This document shows positions 51,328-60,112 of a stretch of DNA of 64,000 nt, piece after piece. Positions within the stretch are counted from its first letter, which is position 1. Every line of letters begins with the position of its first letter. Both the position numbers and the translations under genes were made by a program. The notes under the pieces were generated by a model, which made no database searches, was not told where the DNA came from, and saw only the letters and a list, made by a program, of their open reading frames with translations. Location of the stretch: NCBI GenBank assembly GCA_023387815.1, contig JAEWHK010000037.1:45258-109257 (forward strand). The letters are read 5' to 3'. This DNA is from Pseudomonadota bacterium (GTDB taxonomy: Bacteria > Pseudomonadota > Gammaproteobacteria > Burkholderiales > Burkholderiaceae_B).

Positions 51328-52242
51328 ATGCAACAACAAAAAGTCGCCATTCTGATGGCGCCTCGCCTGGGCGATTCCTTGCTCATGATGGTGATCGCCA
51401 ATAATTTCCGCCTTCATGGCCATGAAGTTTCCGTTTTCGGAGACTATATCTGGCAGCTTCGGGAGTGGTTTCCGGGCTTTGCTATTCATCGCTCATTGCA
51501 GGAGCACGAAGCACAGGACGCCCTGGCCGGTTTTGACCAGGCCATTCAAATGCATCCGGAATGGCCGTTTGATCTGAAAAAATATCACGCGAACGCCCTC
51601 ATCTATGATGAACATGTGGTGATCACGGGCAAAGGGTTTATCAAGGCCTTTCAGATGCGTGATTTCTGCCGGGATCGCTTCGGACTGCCAGACAGTACAC
51701 ATGGCAATGGCATGGTGGTTCCTGCCGGGCTGCAGAAAAACCGCTACCCCATGCGCGTGGCTCTGCATCCCACTTCTACCGGTCCCTTGCGCTGCTGGGC
51801 ACCCGAGCATTTTCGGGAACTGGCGCGCCGACTGGTGCGTACCGGTTTTGAGCCCGCGTTTATTGTTTCACCGGATGAACGTCCCGACTGGGAATGGGTC
51901 ACTCAGCAGAATGCACTGCTGCCGGAAAATGCGGGTCTGGATGGCGTTGCGCGTTATATCCATGAGTCCGGCTGGTTTATCGGTAATGAATCGGGCATTG
52001 GCCATCTGGCCTCATCTGTCGGCATTCCCGTGCTGACCCTGACCGGGCGCATGAAGCGCACCCGTGCCTGGCGTCCCGCATGGAGCCTGTCCCGTATTGT
52101 TTCGCCATGGTATATTCCCGGAGGACGTCTGCGAGATCGTTACTGGCGTATTCTGCTGCGACCTGCCCATGTCATGCGGGCGTTCAGACAATTGCGTGCC
52201 GCCCATGCGGCGGCTGGATCCGGCCCTGAGTCGCAATCATAA
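51328..52242 (+). CDS. GT9-family (heptosyltransferase-like) glycosyltransferase
   Basis: 304-residue GT9 enzyme. VAILMAPRLGDSLLMMVIANNF is the N-terminal acceptor loop, VALHPTSTGPLRCWAPEHFRELA the middle strand, and GWFIGNESGIGHLASSVGIPVLTL the donor-binding motif. It is shorter than WaaC/WaaF and less similar to them, so it may add a heptose or another core sugar. It lies 93 bases after waaL, fitting an LPS-core role. The C-terminal Arg/Ala-rich tail may contact the membrane. Confidence 0.85.
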   Translation: MQQQKVAILMAPRLGDSLLMMVIANNFRLHGHEVSVFGDYIWQLREWFPGFAIHRSLQEHEAQDALAGFDQAIQMHPEWPFDLKKYHANALIYDEHVVITGKGFIKAFQMRDFCRDRFGLPDSTHGNGMVVPAGLQKNRYPMRVALHPTSTGPLRCWAPEHFRELARRLVRTGFEPAFIVSPDERPDWEWVTQQNALLPENAGLDGVARYIHESGWFIGNESGIGHLASSVGIPVLTLTGRMKRTRAWRPAWSLSRIVSPWYIPGGRLRDRYWRILLRPAHVMRAFRQLRAAHAAAGSGPESQS

Positions 52243-52321
52243 ACATGCCCTGCGGTACTGATCAGCGTCATGCAGCAATAACAGGCGGCGATCAACCGGC
52301 AACAACCAACAGGAGTGAACA

Positions 52322-53020
52322 ATGAGTCTGGCAGCGCAGTTTGCCACCGTTAAGGAACAGGTCCGCGAAGCCTGCGAGAAAGCAGGCCGTTCACCGGATT
52401 CGGTCTCTATTCTGCCGGTGACCAAGACCTTCGGCCACGAGGTGGTGCGTCAGGCCATGGCACTGGGACAGACACGCTTTGCCGAGAACCGCGTTCAGGA
52501 ATTGAAGGAAAAGGCGCTGGCGCTGAACGATTCTGCGATTGAATGGGTGGTGATTGGTTATCTGCAGACGAATAAGGTCAAGGATGTGGTCCGCTACGCC
52601 AGCGAAGTGCAGTCGCTGGACCGGATGGACCTGGCTCAGGCCCTGGATAAGCGCCTGCAGCAGGCCGCTCGCACGCTGGACGTGCTGATCCAGGTCAAAT
52701 CCAGTGACGAGGAAAGCAAAACCGGGATGTCGCCCGCCGAGGTTCCCGACTTCGTGAAAGCCATTAGCGGATACGATACGCTACGCCTGCGAGGGTTTAT
52801 GACCGTGGCCGAAAACACAGACAATGAAGCGCGCATTCGGGCCTGTTTTGCCCAGGTGCGTGAACTGCGTGACCAGGCACAGCAGGCGTTGGGCGTGGCG
52901 CTGCCCGTGTTGTCGATGGGAATGAGTTCAGACTTTGCGCTGGCTATCGAAGAGGGTTCAACCGAACTGCGCATCGGCTCGGCACTGTTCGGCGCGCGGC
53001 CGCCGGTTCAGGCGCCGTAA
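52322..53020 (+). CDS. yggS: YggS/PROSC-family PLP homeostasis protein
   Basis: 232-residue PLP-binding protein with the alanine-racemase TIM-barrel fold but no racemase domain. The PLP lysine is in ILPVTKTFGHE; RFAENRVQELKEK, IEWVVIGYLQTNKVKD and SMGMSSDFALAIEEGSTELRIGSALFGAR (quoted in parts) are family hallmarks. It maintains the free PLP and amino/keto acid balance. It stands alone here, its 3' end overlapping the convergent crp-type gene by 13 bases. Confidence 0.94.
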   Translation: MSLAAQFATVKEQVREACEKAGRSPDSVSILPVTKTFGHEVVRQAMALGQTRFAENRVQELKEKALALNDSAIEWVVIGYLQTNKVKDVVRYASEVQSLDRMDLAQALDKRLQQAARTLDVLIQVKSSDEESKTGMSPAEVPDFVKAISGYDTLRLRGFMTVAENTDNEARIRACFAQVRELRDQAQQALGVALPVLSMGMSSDFALAIEEGSTELRIGSALFGARPPVQAP

Positions 53021-53676
53021 CGCCGCAGGCCTTCCAGATCAAGCACACAAACCGCACCATATTCCACTTTCAGCAGTTTCTCTGCTTCCAGTTTTTTTAG
53101 CGCCTGATTGGCCCGCTGGCGCGACACCCGGGCCAGGTAGCCCATTTCTTCCTGGGTAATGGCCAGACGCTGCTTCAGACCCGGGTACAGTAGCGGATTG
53201 AACAGTTCGGCCAGACATCGGGCAACGCGGGCGTCGGCATTCAGCAGCCGGTCGTGTTCGGCACGCCCGATAAACTGACCCACTCGTTCATTGAGCAGAT
53301 CCAGCAGATAGCGGTTAAAAGGAATGCTGTTATCCAGCAGCCATTCAAAGGTGCGCGAAGGCAGCCTGGCAACATAGGAGTCACGCAGCGCAACAATATC
53401 GTACTTGCGGCTTTCTTTTTTCAGGATACTGCCTTCTCCGAGCCAGCCGCCTGTCGGAATGCCGGTAAGCGAAGCCACTTTGCCGTCTGCGTTACCGACA
53501 GAAATACGGATCAGGCCATCCATCACGCCGATCCAGTGATCTGCGCTTTCGCCCTTGCGTGCAATGAGCGCGCCGCTGCCATAATGCACAACGCTGATGT
53601 CCTGCAAAACACGCTTCTGATGCTCGGGCGCAAGCAGGGCAAACCACTGCGCTGCATCGGCGGAAAAAGTTGACAT
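53008..53676 (-). CDS. Crp/Fnr-family transcriptional regulator
   Basis: 222-residue regulator. Residues about 1-140 form the cyclic-nucleotide-binding-type jelly roll (GVMDGLIRISVGNADGK, GGWLGEGSILKKESRKYDIVA). A dimer helix follows, and the C-terminal winged helix has ITQEEMGYLARVSRQRANQALKKLE as helix-turn-helix. The four cysteines of FNR are absent, and the PFGE/RS residues that bind cAMP in CRP are not evident, so the ligand is unknown. It is divergent from the CoA ligase-Liv operon across 166 bases and is its probable regulator. Confidence 0.9.
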   Translation of the reverse strand: MSTFSADAAQWFALLAPEHQKRVLQDISVVHYGSGALIARKGESADHWIGVMDGLIRISVGNADGKVASLTGIPTGGWLGEGSILKKESRKYDIVALRDSYVARLPSRTFEWLLDNSIPFNRYLLDLLNERVGQFIGRAEHDRLLNADARVARCLAELFNPLLYPGLKQRLAITQEEMGYLARVSRQRANQALKKLEAEKLLKVEYGAVCVLDLEGLRRYGA

Positions 53677-53757
53677 AGGACTTACCCTAGAAAATCATAG
53701 AATGTCATGATGGCGACAGTTAGCTTACAATCAAACCGTTAACTTAGCAACAACATC

Positions 53758-53787
53758 AAGGTCCGGCGCCGCAAGGCAAAGGTCCGG
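53758..53787 (+). promoter_or_regulatory. Direct repeat AAGGTCCGG x2 upstream of the ligase operon
   Basis: AAGGTCCGG at 53758-53766 and again at 53779-53787, 21 bp apart (two helical turns), in the divergent promoter region. Possibly a regulator binding site; it does not resemble a CRP/FNR half-site. Confidence 0.35.
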
Positions 53788-53842
53788 ATCGGGCAGAGAC
53801 CAGCAAAACATAAAATCGCCCGCAAACAGGCTAGGAGACAAC

Positions 53843-55813
53843 ATGCCGCAGACAGTCAGCAACGCCAGTTCCAGTGCGCCCGCGACATTTCCTGCGCTAC
53901 TGCTGCATCACGCCGCAGTCAGGGGAAATCGCCCTGCGCTCAGGGAGAAAGACCTGGGAATCTGGCAGACCTATTCGTGGGCCCAGGTGGCCCGTGAAGT
54001 GCGTTGCATTGCCAATGCGTTTCTGCATTTTGGGGTTCAGCCGGGCGAACATGTTGCCGTTGTCGGAGAAAACCGGCCTCGTCTGTATATGGCCATGATG
54101 GCGGCCCAGGCAGTCGGGGCCATTCCGGTTCCCATGTATCAGGATGCGGTGGCGCAGGAGATGGTTTACGTGCTGCAGGACGCGAGCGTACGTGTGGTGG
54201 TCGCCGAGAATCAGGAACAGGTCGACAAGATGCTGGAGATCCGCGAGCAGGTGCCTGACCTGACGCATATTGTCTATGATGATCCGCGCGGTCTGCGCCA
54301 TTACAGCGATCCGCTGCTCAAGTCATGGAAAACGCTGCTGCAGCTGGGCAATGATTTTGCCTCAGCCTCTCCCGATGCTTTTGATACGGCTGTTGCGCGT
54401 GTGCGTCCGGAAGATACAGCTGCCATGTTCTACACATCGGGCACGACGGGTAAGCCCAAAGGCGTGGTGCTCACGCATTCAGCCCTGATTGATCGCGCTC
54501 GCGTTATACAGGAACTGGAAAATCTGACGGATCAGGAAGAGGTCCTGGCCTATCTGCCGCCGGCCTGGATTGGCCAGAATATGTTCTCGTACACGCAGTT
54601 GCTGGTTACCGGCTTTACCGTGAATCATCCCGAGTCGCCGTCTACCGTAGCCATCGATATGCACGATATCGGCCCGACCTATTACTTTTCACCACCGCGA
54701 ATTCTGGAGGATCTGCTCACCCACGTCACCATTCGCATGGAGGATGCCGGCAGATTCAAAAAATGGTTATATCGGACCTGCATGAAACTGGCGCACCGTG
54801 TGGGCGGCCCGATTCTGGACGGTGCGTCGGTTGGGACATTGGATCGCATGAAATATGCCCTGGGCAACATGCTGATCTATGGCCCCTTGCGCAATGCCCT
54901 CGGAATGAACCGGGTACGCGTTGCCTACACGGCTGGCGAAGCCATCGGCCCGGATCTTTTCCGCTTCTATCGGTCCATTGGCATCAATCTCAAGCAGCTC
55001 TATGGTTCAACGGAAACGTCGGTGTTCGTCTGCGTGCAGAGTGATGGTCAGGTAGCCGCCGATACGGTCGGACCGCCTGTGGCCGGTGTCGAATTACGCA
55101 TTGCCGATAGCGGGGAGGTGCAGGTGAAAAGCCCCGGACTGTTCCGCGAGTATTATCGCAATCCCGATTCCACCAAAGAATCATTCACCGAGGACGGCTG
55201 GTTTCATACCGGCGATGCAGGCATTCTGGATGCACAAGGCCAGCTGAAGATCATCGACCGGGCCAAGGATGTGGGACGCCTGAGCGACGGACGCATGTTC
55301 GCACCCAAATATGTCGAGAACAAACTCAAGTTTTTTCCGTTCATTAAGGAAGCCGTGGCGTTTGGTGCCAATCGTGATTTTGTGACGGCCTTTATCAATA
55401 TTGATCTGGAAGCGGTTGCCAACTGGGCCGAGAGACGCAGTCTGGCTTACGCGGGGTATACCGATCTGGCCTCGCGCGCTGAAGTCTATGAACTGATTGC
55501 GGACTGCATCAATAAAGTCAATGCCGACGTGGCTCAGGATGAACAGTTGTCAGGCCTGCAGATTCACCGCTTTCTGATCCTGCACAAAGAACTGGATCCC
55601 GATGACGGGGAACTGACGCGAACCCGCAAGGTGCGCCGCGCCTTTATCGCAGAGCGTTATGGAGTGCTGATCGACGCCTTGTTCTCGGATAAGGCCAGTC
55701 AGTATATTGAGACCGAAGTGAAGTACGAAGATGGTCGCACCGGCAAAATTGCGGCCGATCTGAAAATCCAGCCTGCGGTCGTTGTTGCCGATCCCATGAA
55801 AAAGGCCGCTTGA
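53843..55813 (+). CDS. Long-chain-type AMP-forming acyl-CoA ligase
   Basis: 656-residue adenylate-forming ligase. The P-loop-like A3 motif is TAAMFYTSGTTGKPKGVVLTH (in part), A5 reads LYGSTETSVFVC, A7 WFHTGDAGILD and A8 LKIIDRAKDVGRLSDGRMFAPKYVE, the last with an unusual Gly-Arg-rich turn instead of the common GGxN. It activates a carboxylic acid to its CoA thioester. Long-chain fatty acids are the default for this branch. Together with the Liv-type transporter downstream it probably traps an imported acid. AGGAGA precedes the ATG. Confidence 0.9.
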   Translation: MPQTVSNASSSAPATFPALLLHHAAVRGNRPALREKDLGIWQTYSWAQVAREVRCIANAFLHFGVQPGEHVAVVGENRPRLYMAMMAAQAVGAIPVPMYQDAVAQEMVYVLQDASVRVVVAENQEQVDKMLEIREQVPDLTHIVYDDPRGLRHYSDPLLKSWKTLLQLGNDFASASPDAFDTAVARVRPEDTAAMFYTSGTTGKPKGVVLTHSALIDRARVIQELENLTDQEEVLAYLPPAWIGQNMFSYTQLLVTGFTVNHPESPSTVAIDMHDIGPTYYFSPPRILEDLLTHVTIRMEDAGRFKKWLYRTCMKLAHRVGGPILDGASVGTLDRMKYALGNMLIYGPLRNALGMNRVRVAYTAGEAIGPDLFRFYRSIGINLKQLYGSTETSVFVCVQSDGQVAADTVGPPVAGVELRIADSGEVQVKSPGLFREYYRNPDSTKESFTEDGWFHTGDAGILDAQGQLKIIDRAKDVGRLSDGRMFAPKYVENKLKFFPFIKEAVAFGANRDFVTAFINIDLEAVANWAERRSLAYAGYTDLASRAEVYELIADCINKVNADVAQDEQLSGLQIHRFLILHKELDPDDGELTRTRKVRRAFIAERYGVLIDALFSDKASQYIETEVKYEDGRTGKIAADLKIQPAVVVADPMKKAA

Positions 55814-55815
55814 GT

Positions 55816-56610
55816 ATGAGTCAGGAACGAGATACACGCATTGGTGATGTGATTCTGGACATGCAGAATATTTCGCTGCGGTTCGGTGGCGTCAAGGCGC
55901 TGACCGACATTTCCTTCAATGTTCGTGAACATGAGATTCGCGCCATCATCGGTCCGAATGGAGCCGGCAAAAGCTCTATGCTGAATGTGATAAATGGCGT
56001 GTACGTGCCCCAGGACGGGGCCATCCATTTTGACGGCAAACAGTTTGGTCGCATGACGCCGCGTCGCGCCGCAGAAATGGGTGTGGCCCGAACCTTTCAG
56101 AATCTGGCACTGTTCAAGGGCATGAGCGTTCTGGACAATATCATGACGGGTCGCAACCTGCGGATGAAAAGCGGTCTGCTGTCGCAGGCCTTCCGTATCT
56201 TTGGTGCAGAGAAAGAAGAGATCGCACATCGCGAGTTTGTGGAAAATATTATCGACTTCCTGGAAATCCAGGCCTATCGCAAGACGCCTGTCGGCCGTCT
56301 GCCTTATGGACTGCAAAAGCGCGTTGATCTTGGGCGTGCGCTGGCCATGGAGCCGCGCATGCTGTTGCTTGACGAACCCATGGCGGGCATGAACATTGAA
56401 GAGAAGCAGGACATGAGCCGCTTCATTCTGGATGTCAATGACGAGTTTGGTACGACAATTGTGTTAATCGAGCATGATATGGGCGTGGTTATGGATATCT
56501 CTGATCGCGTCGTGGTACTCGATTACGGTAAAAAAATCGGCGACGGCTCGCCGGCGCAAGTGCGCTCGAATCCCGACGTGATTCGAGCCTATCTGGGTGT
56601 GGAGCACTGA
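55816..56610 (+). CDS. livG: ABC transporter ATP-binding protein, LivG type
   Basis: 264-residue ATPase of the branched-chain-amino-acid transporter family. Walker A GPNGAGKSSMLNVINGVY, signature region LPYGLQKRVDLGRALA (with YG in place of SG), Walker B MLLLDEPMAGMN, switch VLIEHDMGVVMDISDR and the GTSPxxVxxNPxVxxAYLG-like end DGSPAQVRSNPDVIRAYLG. ATG 55816 follows the ligase stop by 2 bases. The CoA ligase neighbours suggest an aromatic or fatty acid substrate rather than an amino acid. Confidence 0.93.
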   Translation: MSQERDTRIGDVILDMQNISLRFGGVKALTDISFNVREHEIRAIIGPNGAGKSSMLNVINGVYVPQDGAIHFDGKQFGRMTPRRAAEMGVARTFQNLALFKGMSVLDNIMTGRNLRMKSGLLSQAFRIFGAEKEEIAHREFVENIIDFLEIQAYRKTPVGRLPYGLQKRVDLGRALAMEPRMLLLDEPMAGMNIEEKQDMSRFILDVNDEFGTTIVLIEHDMGVVMDISDRVVVLDYGKKIGDGSPAQVRSNPDVIRAYLGVEH

Positions 56611-56615
56611 TCATC

Positions 56616-57545
56616 ATGGCCTATTTTCTGGAAACGCTTTTTGGAGGCCTGATGAGCGGCATGCTTTATGCGCTTGTCGGTCTGGGTTTTGTGCTTATCT
56701 TCAAGGCTTCGGGAGTGTTCAATTTCGCGCAGGGCGCCATGGTGCTGGTGGCGGCCCTGGCCATGGCGCGGTTCTCGGTGTGGATTCCGCAATGGCTGGG
56801 CTTTGAGAACATGTTGCTGGCCAATGTTCTGGCCTTTATTGTGAGTGCGGCGGTGATGGTGCTGATCGCCTTTCTGGTGGAACGCCTGGTGCTGCGTCAT
56901 CTGGTCAATCAGGAGGCAACCACACTGCTGATGGCGACACTGGGTATCAGTTATTTCCTGGATGGCCTGGGACAGATTGTCTTTGGCAGTTCGGTCTACT
57001 CGATCAACGTGGGCATGCCCAAGGATCCCGCCTTTATTCTGGATTCTGTCTTTGAAGGCGGGATTCTGATCAGTCTTGAGGACCTGACGGCGGCCGTGAT
57101 TTCAGCCGTGCTGGTTGCGCTGCTGGCATTCTTTTTCCAGTACACCTCTACCGGCAGAGCCCTGCGTGCGGTGGCTGATGATCATCAGGCTGCGCAATCC
57201 ATCGGCATTCCGTTAAACCGGATCTGGGTCATCGTGTGGGTGGTCGCAGGCATTGTGGCTCTGGTGGCCGGCATTATCTGGGGGTCCAAATTTGGTGTGC
57301 AATTTACGCTTTCCACCGCGGCATTGCGGGCGCTGCCTGTCGTCATTCTGGGCGGGCTCACCTCGGTGCCCGGCGCCATTATCGGCGGCCTGATTATCGG
57401 CGTGGGAGAAAAGCTGTCCGAGGCCTATATCGGACCTTTTGTTGGCGGAGGCATCGAAATCTGGTTTGCCTATGTGCTGGCGCTGGTCTTTCTGCTGTTC
57501 CGTCCGCAAGGGCTGTTTGGCGAAAAAATCATTGACCGCGTGTAG
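56616..57545 (+). CDS. livH: ABC transporter permease, LivH type
   Basis: 309-residue permease with about eight membrane segments. MSGMLYALVGLGFVLIFKASG, FNFAQGAMVLVAAL, GRALRAVADDHQAAQSIGIPLNR (the EAA-like ATPase-contact loop) and LGGLTSVPGAIIGGLIIGVGE are typical of LivH. It starts five bases after livG. Together with LivM it forms the translocation path. Confidence 0.94.
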   Translation: MAYFLETLFGGLMSGMLYALVGLGFVLIFKASGVFNFAQGAMVLVAALAMARFSVWIPQWLGFENMLLANVLAFIVSAAVMVLIAFLVERLVLRHLVNQEATTLLMATLGISYFLDGLGQIVFGSSVYSINVGMPKDPAFILDSVFEGGILISLEDLTAAVISAVLVALLAFFFQYTSTGRALRAVADDHQAAQSIGIPLNRIWVIVWVVAGIVALVAGIIWGSKFGVQFTLSTAALRALPVVILGGLTSVPGAIIGGLIIGVGEKLSEAYIGPFVGGGIEIWFAYVLALVFLLFRPQGLFGEKIIDRV

Positions 57546-57562
57546 AAGGCAGGAGAGACCCT

Positions 57563-58627
57563 ATGTTTTATCGTGAGAACGGTCAGTTCAAAATCAGTTA
57601 CCGTCAGGATCAGCAGATTTTTCCGGTGCGCCAGGATCGCATTTTCATCGGTCTGCTGCTGTTTATTGCCATCGTGCTGATTCCGCTGCTCTCCAGCAAT
57701 TATTTCCTGGGCGGCATCATGATTCCCTTTCTGATTCTGTCCATGGCGGCCATTGGGCTGAATATACTGGTGGGCTACTGCGGTCAGATTTCCATGGGTA
57801 CCGGCGCCTTTATGGCCGTGGGTGCTTACGCTGCCTGGAATTTTGGCGTGCGCTTTCCCGACCTGCCTCTGATCATTCAGTTGCTGATGGGCGGGGTCTT
57901 TGCCACATTGGTGGGCATTCTGTTCGGCATTCCCAGCATGCGTATCCGAGGCCTGTATCTGGCCGTGGCAACGCTGGCAGCGCAGTTCTTTGTGGACTGG
58001 ACCTTTCTGCGCATTCCATTTTTTACCAACAATTCCTCATCGGGCAGTGTTTCGGTACCGTCTCTGGACTTTTTCGGTCTGCCCTTGCAGACGCCAATGC
58101 AGAAGTATCTTTTCGTTCTTGCACTTGTGATTGTGATTGCGATTCTGGCCAAGAATCTGGTGCGGGGCGCCATCGGGCGCGAGTGGATGGCGATTCGCGA
58201 TATGGATGTGGCAGCGGCAGTGATTGGTATTCGTCCCATGTATGCCAAGCTCAGTGCGTTTGCCGTCAGCTCCTTTATTGTCGGGGTGGCAGGCGCCTTG
58301 TGGGGCTATATCCACCTGGGTTCCTGGGAACCGTCTGCCTTTGATCTGAACCGTTCATTTCAGTTGCTATTTATGGTCATTATTGGCGGACTCGGTTCCA
58401 TTGTGGGGAGCTTTTTCGGCGCGGCATTCATTGTGCTGATTCCGATTCTGCTGAACCGGATTCCTGAAATGCTGGGGCTGTCGCTGGCGGTGGATACGGC
58501 GACGCATATCGAGCATATGGTGTTTGGTGCCCTGATTGTGTTTTTTCTGATTGTAGAGCCGCATGGCCTGGCACGCCTGTGGAGTATTGCGAAAGAAAAA
58601 TTGCGGATATGGCCGTTTCCGCATTAG
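57563..58627 (+). CDS. livM: ABC transporter permease, LivM type
   Basis: 354-residue permease. A cytoplasmic N-terminal stretch of about 30 residues precedes about nine membrane segments. ILVGYCGQISMGTGAFMAVGAY, MRIRGLYLAVATLAAQF and GREWMAIRDMDVAAAVIGI (ATPase-contact loop) mark LivM, as does GGLGSIVGSFFGAAFI. No fused ATPase domain. AGGAGAG precedes the ATG. Confidence 0.94.
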   Translation: MFYRENGQFKISYRQDQQIFPVRQDRIFIGLLLFIAIVLIPLLSSNYFLGGIMIPFLILSMAAIGLNILVGYCGQISMGTGAFMAVGAYAAWNFGVRFPDLPLIIQLLMGGVFATLVGILFGIPSMRIRGLYLAVATLAAQFFVDWTFLRIPFFTNNSSSGSVSVPSLDFFGLPLQTPMQKYLFVLALVIVIAILAKNLVRGAIGREWMAIRDMDVAAAVIGIRPMYAKLSAFAVSSFIVGVAGALWGYIHLGSWEPSAFDLNRSFQLLFMVIIGGLGSIVGSFFGAAFIVLIPILLNRIPEMLGLSLAVDTATHIEHMVFGALIVFFLIVEPHGLARLWSIAKEKLRIWPFPH

Positions 58628-58701
58628 TTTTATCCCGTTTGCTTTGCTGCGTGTATTCAACCAATAAAACCTATCTGGATGCAAATCCGAGGAGAGAGAC
58701 A

Positions 58702-60033
58702 ATGAAACTGAAAATGAAACAATGGGTCGCTGCAATGAGCGTTGCCGGTGTGCTGGGTACCCTCCCGCTACAGACCATGGCTGCCGAAGAGCAGTTCATT
58801 CCGTTGCTGACCTATCGCACCGGTTCCTTTGCGCCATTGGGTATTCCCTGGGCCGATGGCAAGATTGATTATCTGAAACTGGTCAATGAACGTGATGGCG
58901 GCATCAATGGCGTAAAAATTTCCTACGAAGAGTGTGAAACCGCCTACGCAACCGACAAGGGCGTCGAGTGCTATGAACGACTCAAATCAGCACGCGGTGG
59001 GGCTTCCGGTTTTGACTCGCAGTCTACCGGTATCACATTTGCGGTTTCCGACAAGGCGCCGGGTGATAAGGTGTCCATTGAAACGGTGGGTTATGGTCTG
59101 TCCCAGTCTGCCGATGGCTCGGTGTTTGAATGGAACTTCCCGCTGCTGGGCACGTACTGGACGGCAGCCGATGTGATGATCCAGGATATCGCCAAAAAGC
59201 TGGGCGGCGAAGACAAACTCAAGGGCAAGAAAATTGCACTTGTGTATCACGACTCGCCCTATGGCAAAGAGCCGATTCCATTGTTGAAAGCACGGGCCGA
59301 GGCCAATGGCTTTGAACTGCAGTTGTATCCGGTGACTGCGCCTGGCGTGGAGCAGAAATCCACATGGCTGCAGATTCGCCAGAAACGACCTGACTATGTG
59401 CTGCTGTGGAGTGCAGGCATTATGACACCAACCGCCATTCGTGAGGCGCAATCAACGGGTTATGCCCGCGACAAGATTTACGCGGTGTGGTGGGCTGGCT
59501 CCGAGGGTGATGTGAAGGATCTGGGGCAGGTGGCCAAGGGCTACAACGCCATTACCATTCACAACACGGGCGAAGCCAAGGGCAAAGTCTATGACGATCT
59601 GAAAACGCATGTCTTCGACAAGGGCAATGGTTCCAGCAAAAATACGCTGGGTACCATCGCCTACACCCGTGGTCTGGTGATCTCCATGCTGCAGGTTGAA
59701 GCCATCCGCACTGCGCAGGAAAAATTCGGCAAGGGCAAGCACATGACGTCCGAACAGGTACGCTGGGGGTTTGAGAATCTGGATCTGACCGAGGCGCGCC
59801 TGAAGGAAATCGGCTTTGACCAGATCATCAAACCCATCAAGACCTCTTGCTCCAATCACGTTGGTGCAGATTGGGCCCGTATTGTTCAGTGGGACGGCAG
59901 CAAGTTCGTGCCGGCATCGGATCTGTATCAGGCTGACCAGAAATATGTCGGACCGCTGGTCAAGTCCGAAGCCGAGAAATATGCACAGGCCAAGAAGGTT
60001 ACACCTCGCGACTGCAGCAAGGAATCTTCATAA
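58702..60033 (+). CDS. ABC transporter substrate-binding protein, LivK type
   Basis: 443-residue periplasmic binding protein with signal peptide (MKLKMKQWVAAMSVAGVLGT, ending TMAAEE). The Peripl_BP_6 fold is visible: LLTYRTGSFAPLGIPWADG, GGINGVKISYEECETAY, KKIALVYHDSPYGKEPIPLL and DYVLLWSAGIMTPTAIREA. It is longer than amino-acid-binding LivJ/LivK (about 370 residues) and belongs to the set often linked to aromatic or fatty acid uptake. AGGAGAG stands directly upstream. A strong hairpin follows the gene and may stabilise its mRNA. Confidence 0.9.
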   Translation: MKLKMKQWVAAMSVAGVLGTLPLQTMAAEEQFIPLLTYRTGSFAPLGIPWADGKIDYLKLVNERDGGINGVKISYEECETAYATDKGVECYERLKSARGGASGFDSQSTGITFAVSDKAPGDKVSIETVGYGLSQSADGSVFEWNFPLLGTYWTAADVMIQDIAKKLGGEDKLKGKKIALVYHDSPYGKEPIPLLKARAEANGFELQLYPVTAPGVEQKSTWLQIRQKRPDYVLLWSAGIMTPTAIREAQSTGYARDKIYAVWWAGSEGDVKDLGQVAKGYNAITIHNTGEAKGKVYDDLKTHVFDKGNGSSKNTLGTIAYTRGLVISMLQVEAIRTAQEKFGKGKHMTSEQVRWGFENLDLTEARLKEIGFDQIIKPIKTSCSNHVGADWARIVQWDGSKFVPASDLYQADQKYVGPLVKSEAEKYAQAKKVTPRDCSKESS

Positions 60034-60045
60034 CGCATGAGCAGG

Positions 60046-60081
60046 TTCATCCCCCAAAGCCGTATGACTGCGGGGGATGAA
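60046..60081 (+). other. Stem-loop between binding-protein gene and livF
   Basis: A perfect 10-bp stem TTCATCCCCC / GGGGGATGAA (60046-60055 and 60072-60081) with a 16-base loop, 12 bases after the stop codon and without a T run. This fits an mRNA-stabilising or partial-readthrough element giving more binding protein than ATPase. It also buries an upstream in-frame ATG (60077), supporting initiation of livF at 60113. Confidence 0.65.
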
Positions 60082-60112
60082 GAATGACAGTAGCCTATCG
60101 CGGAATTTCATT

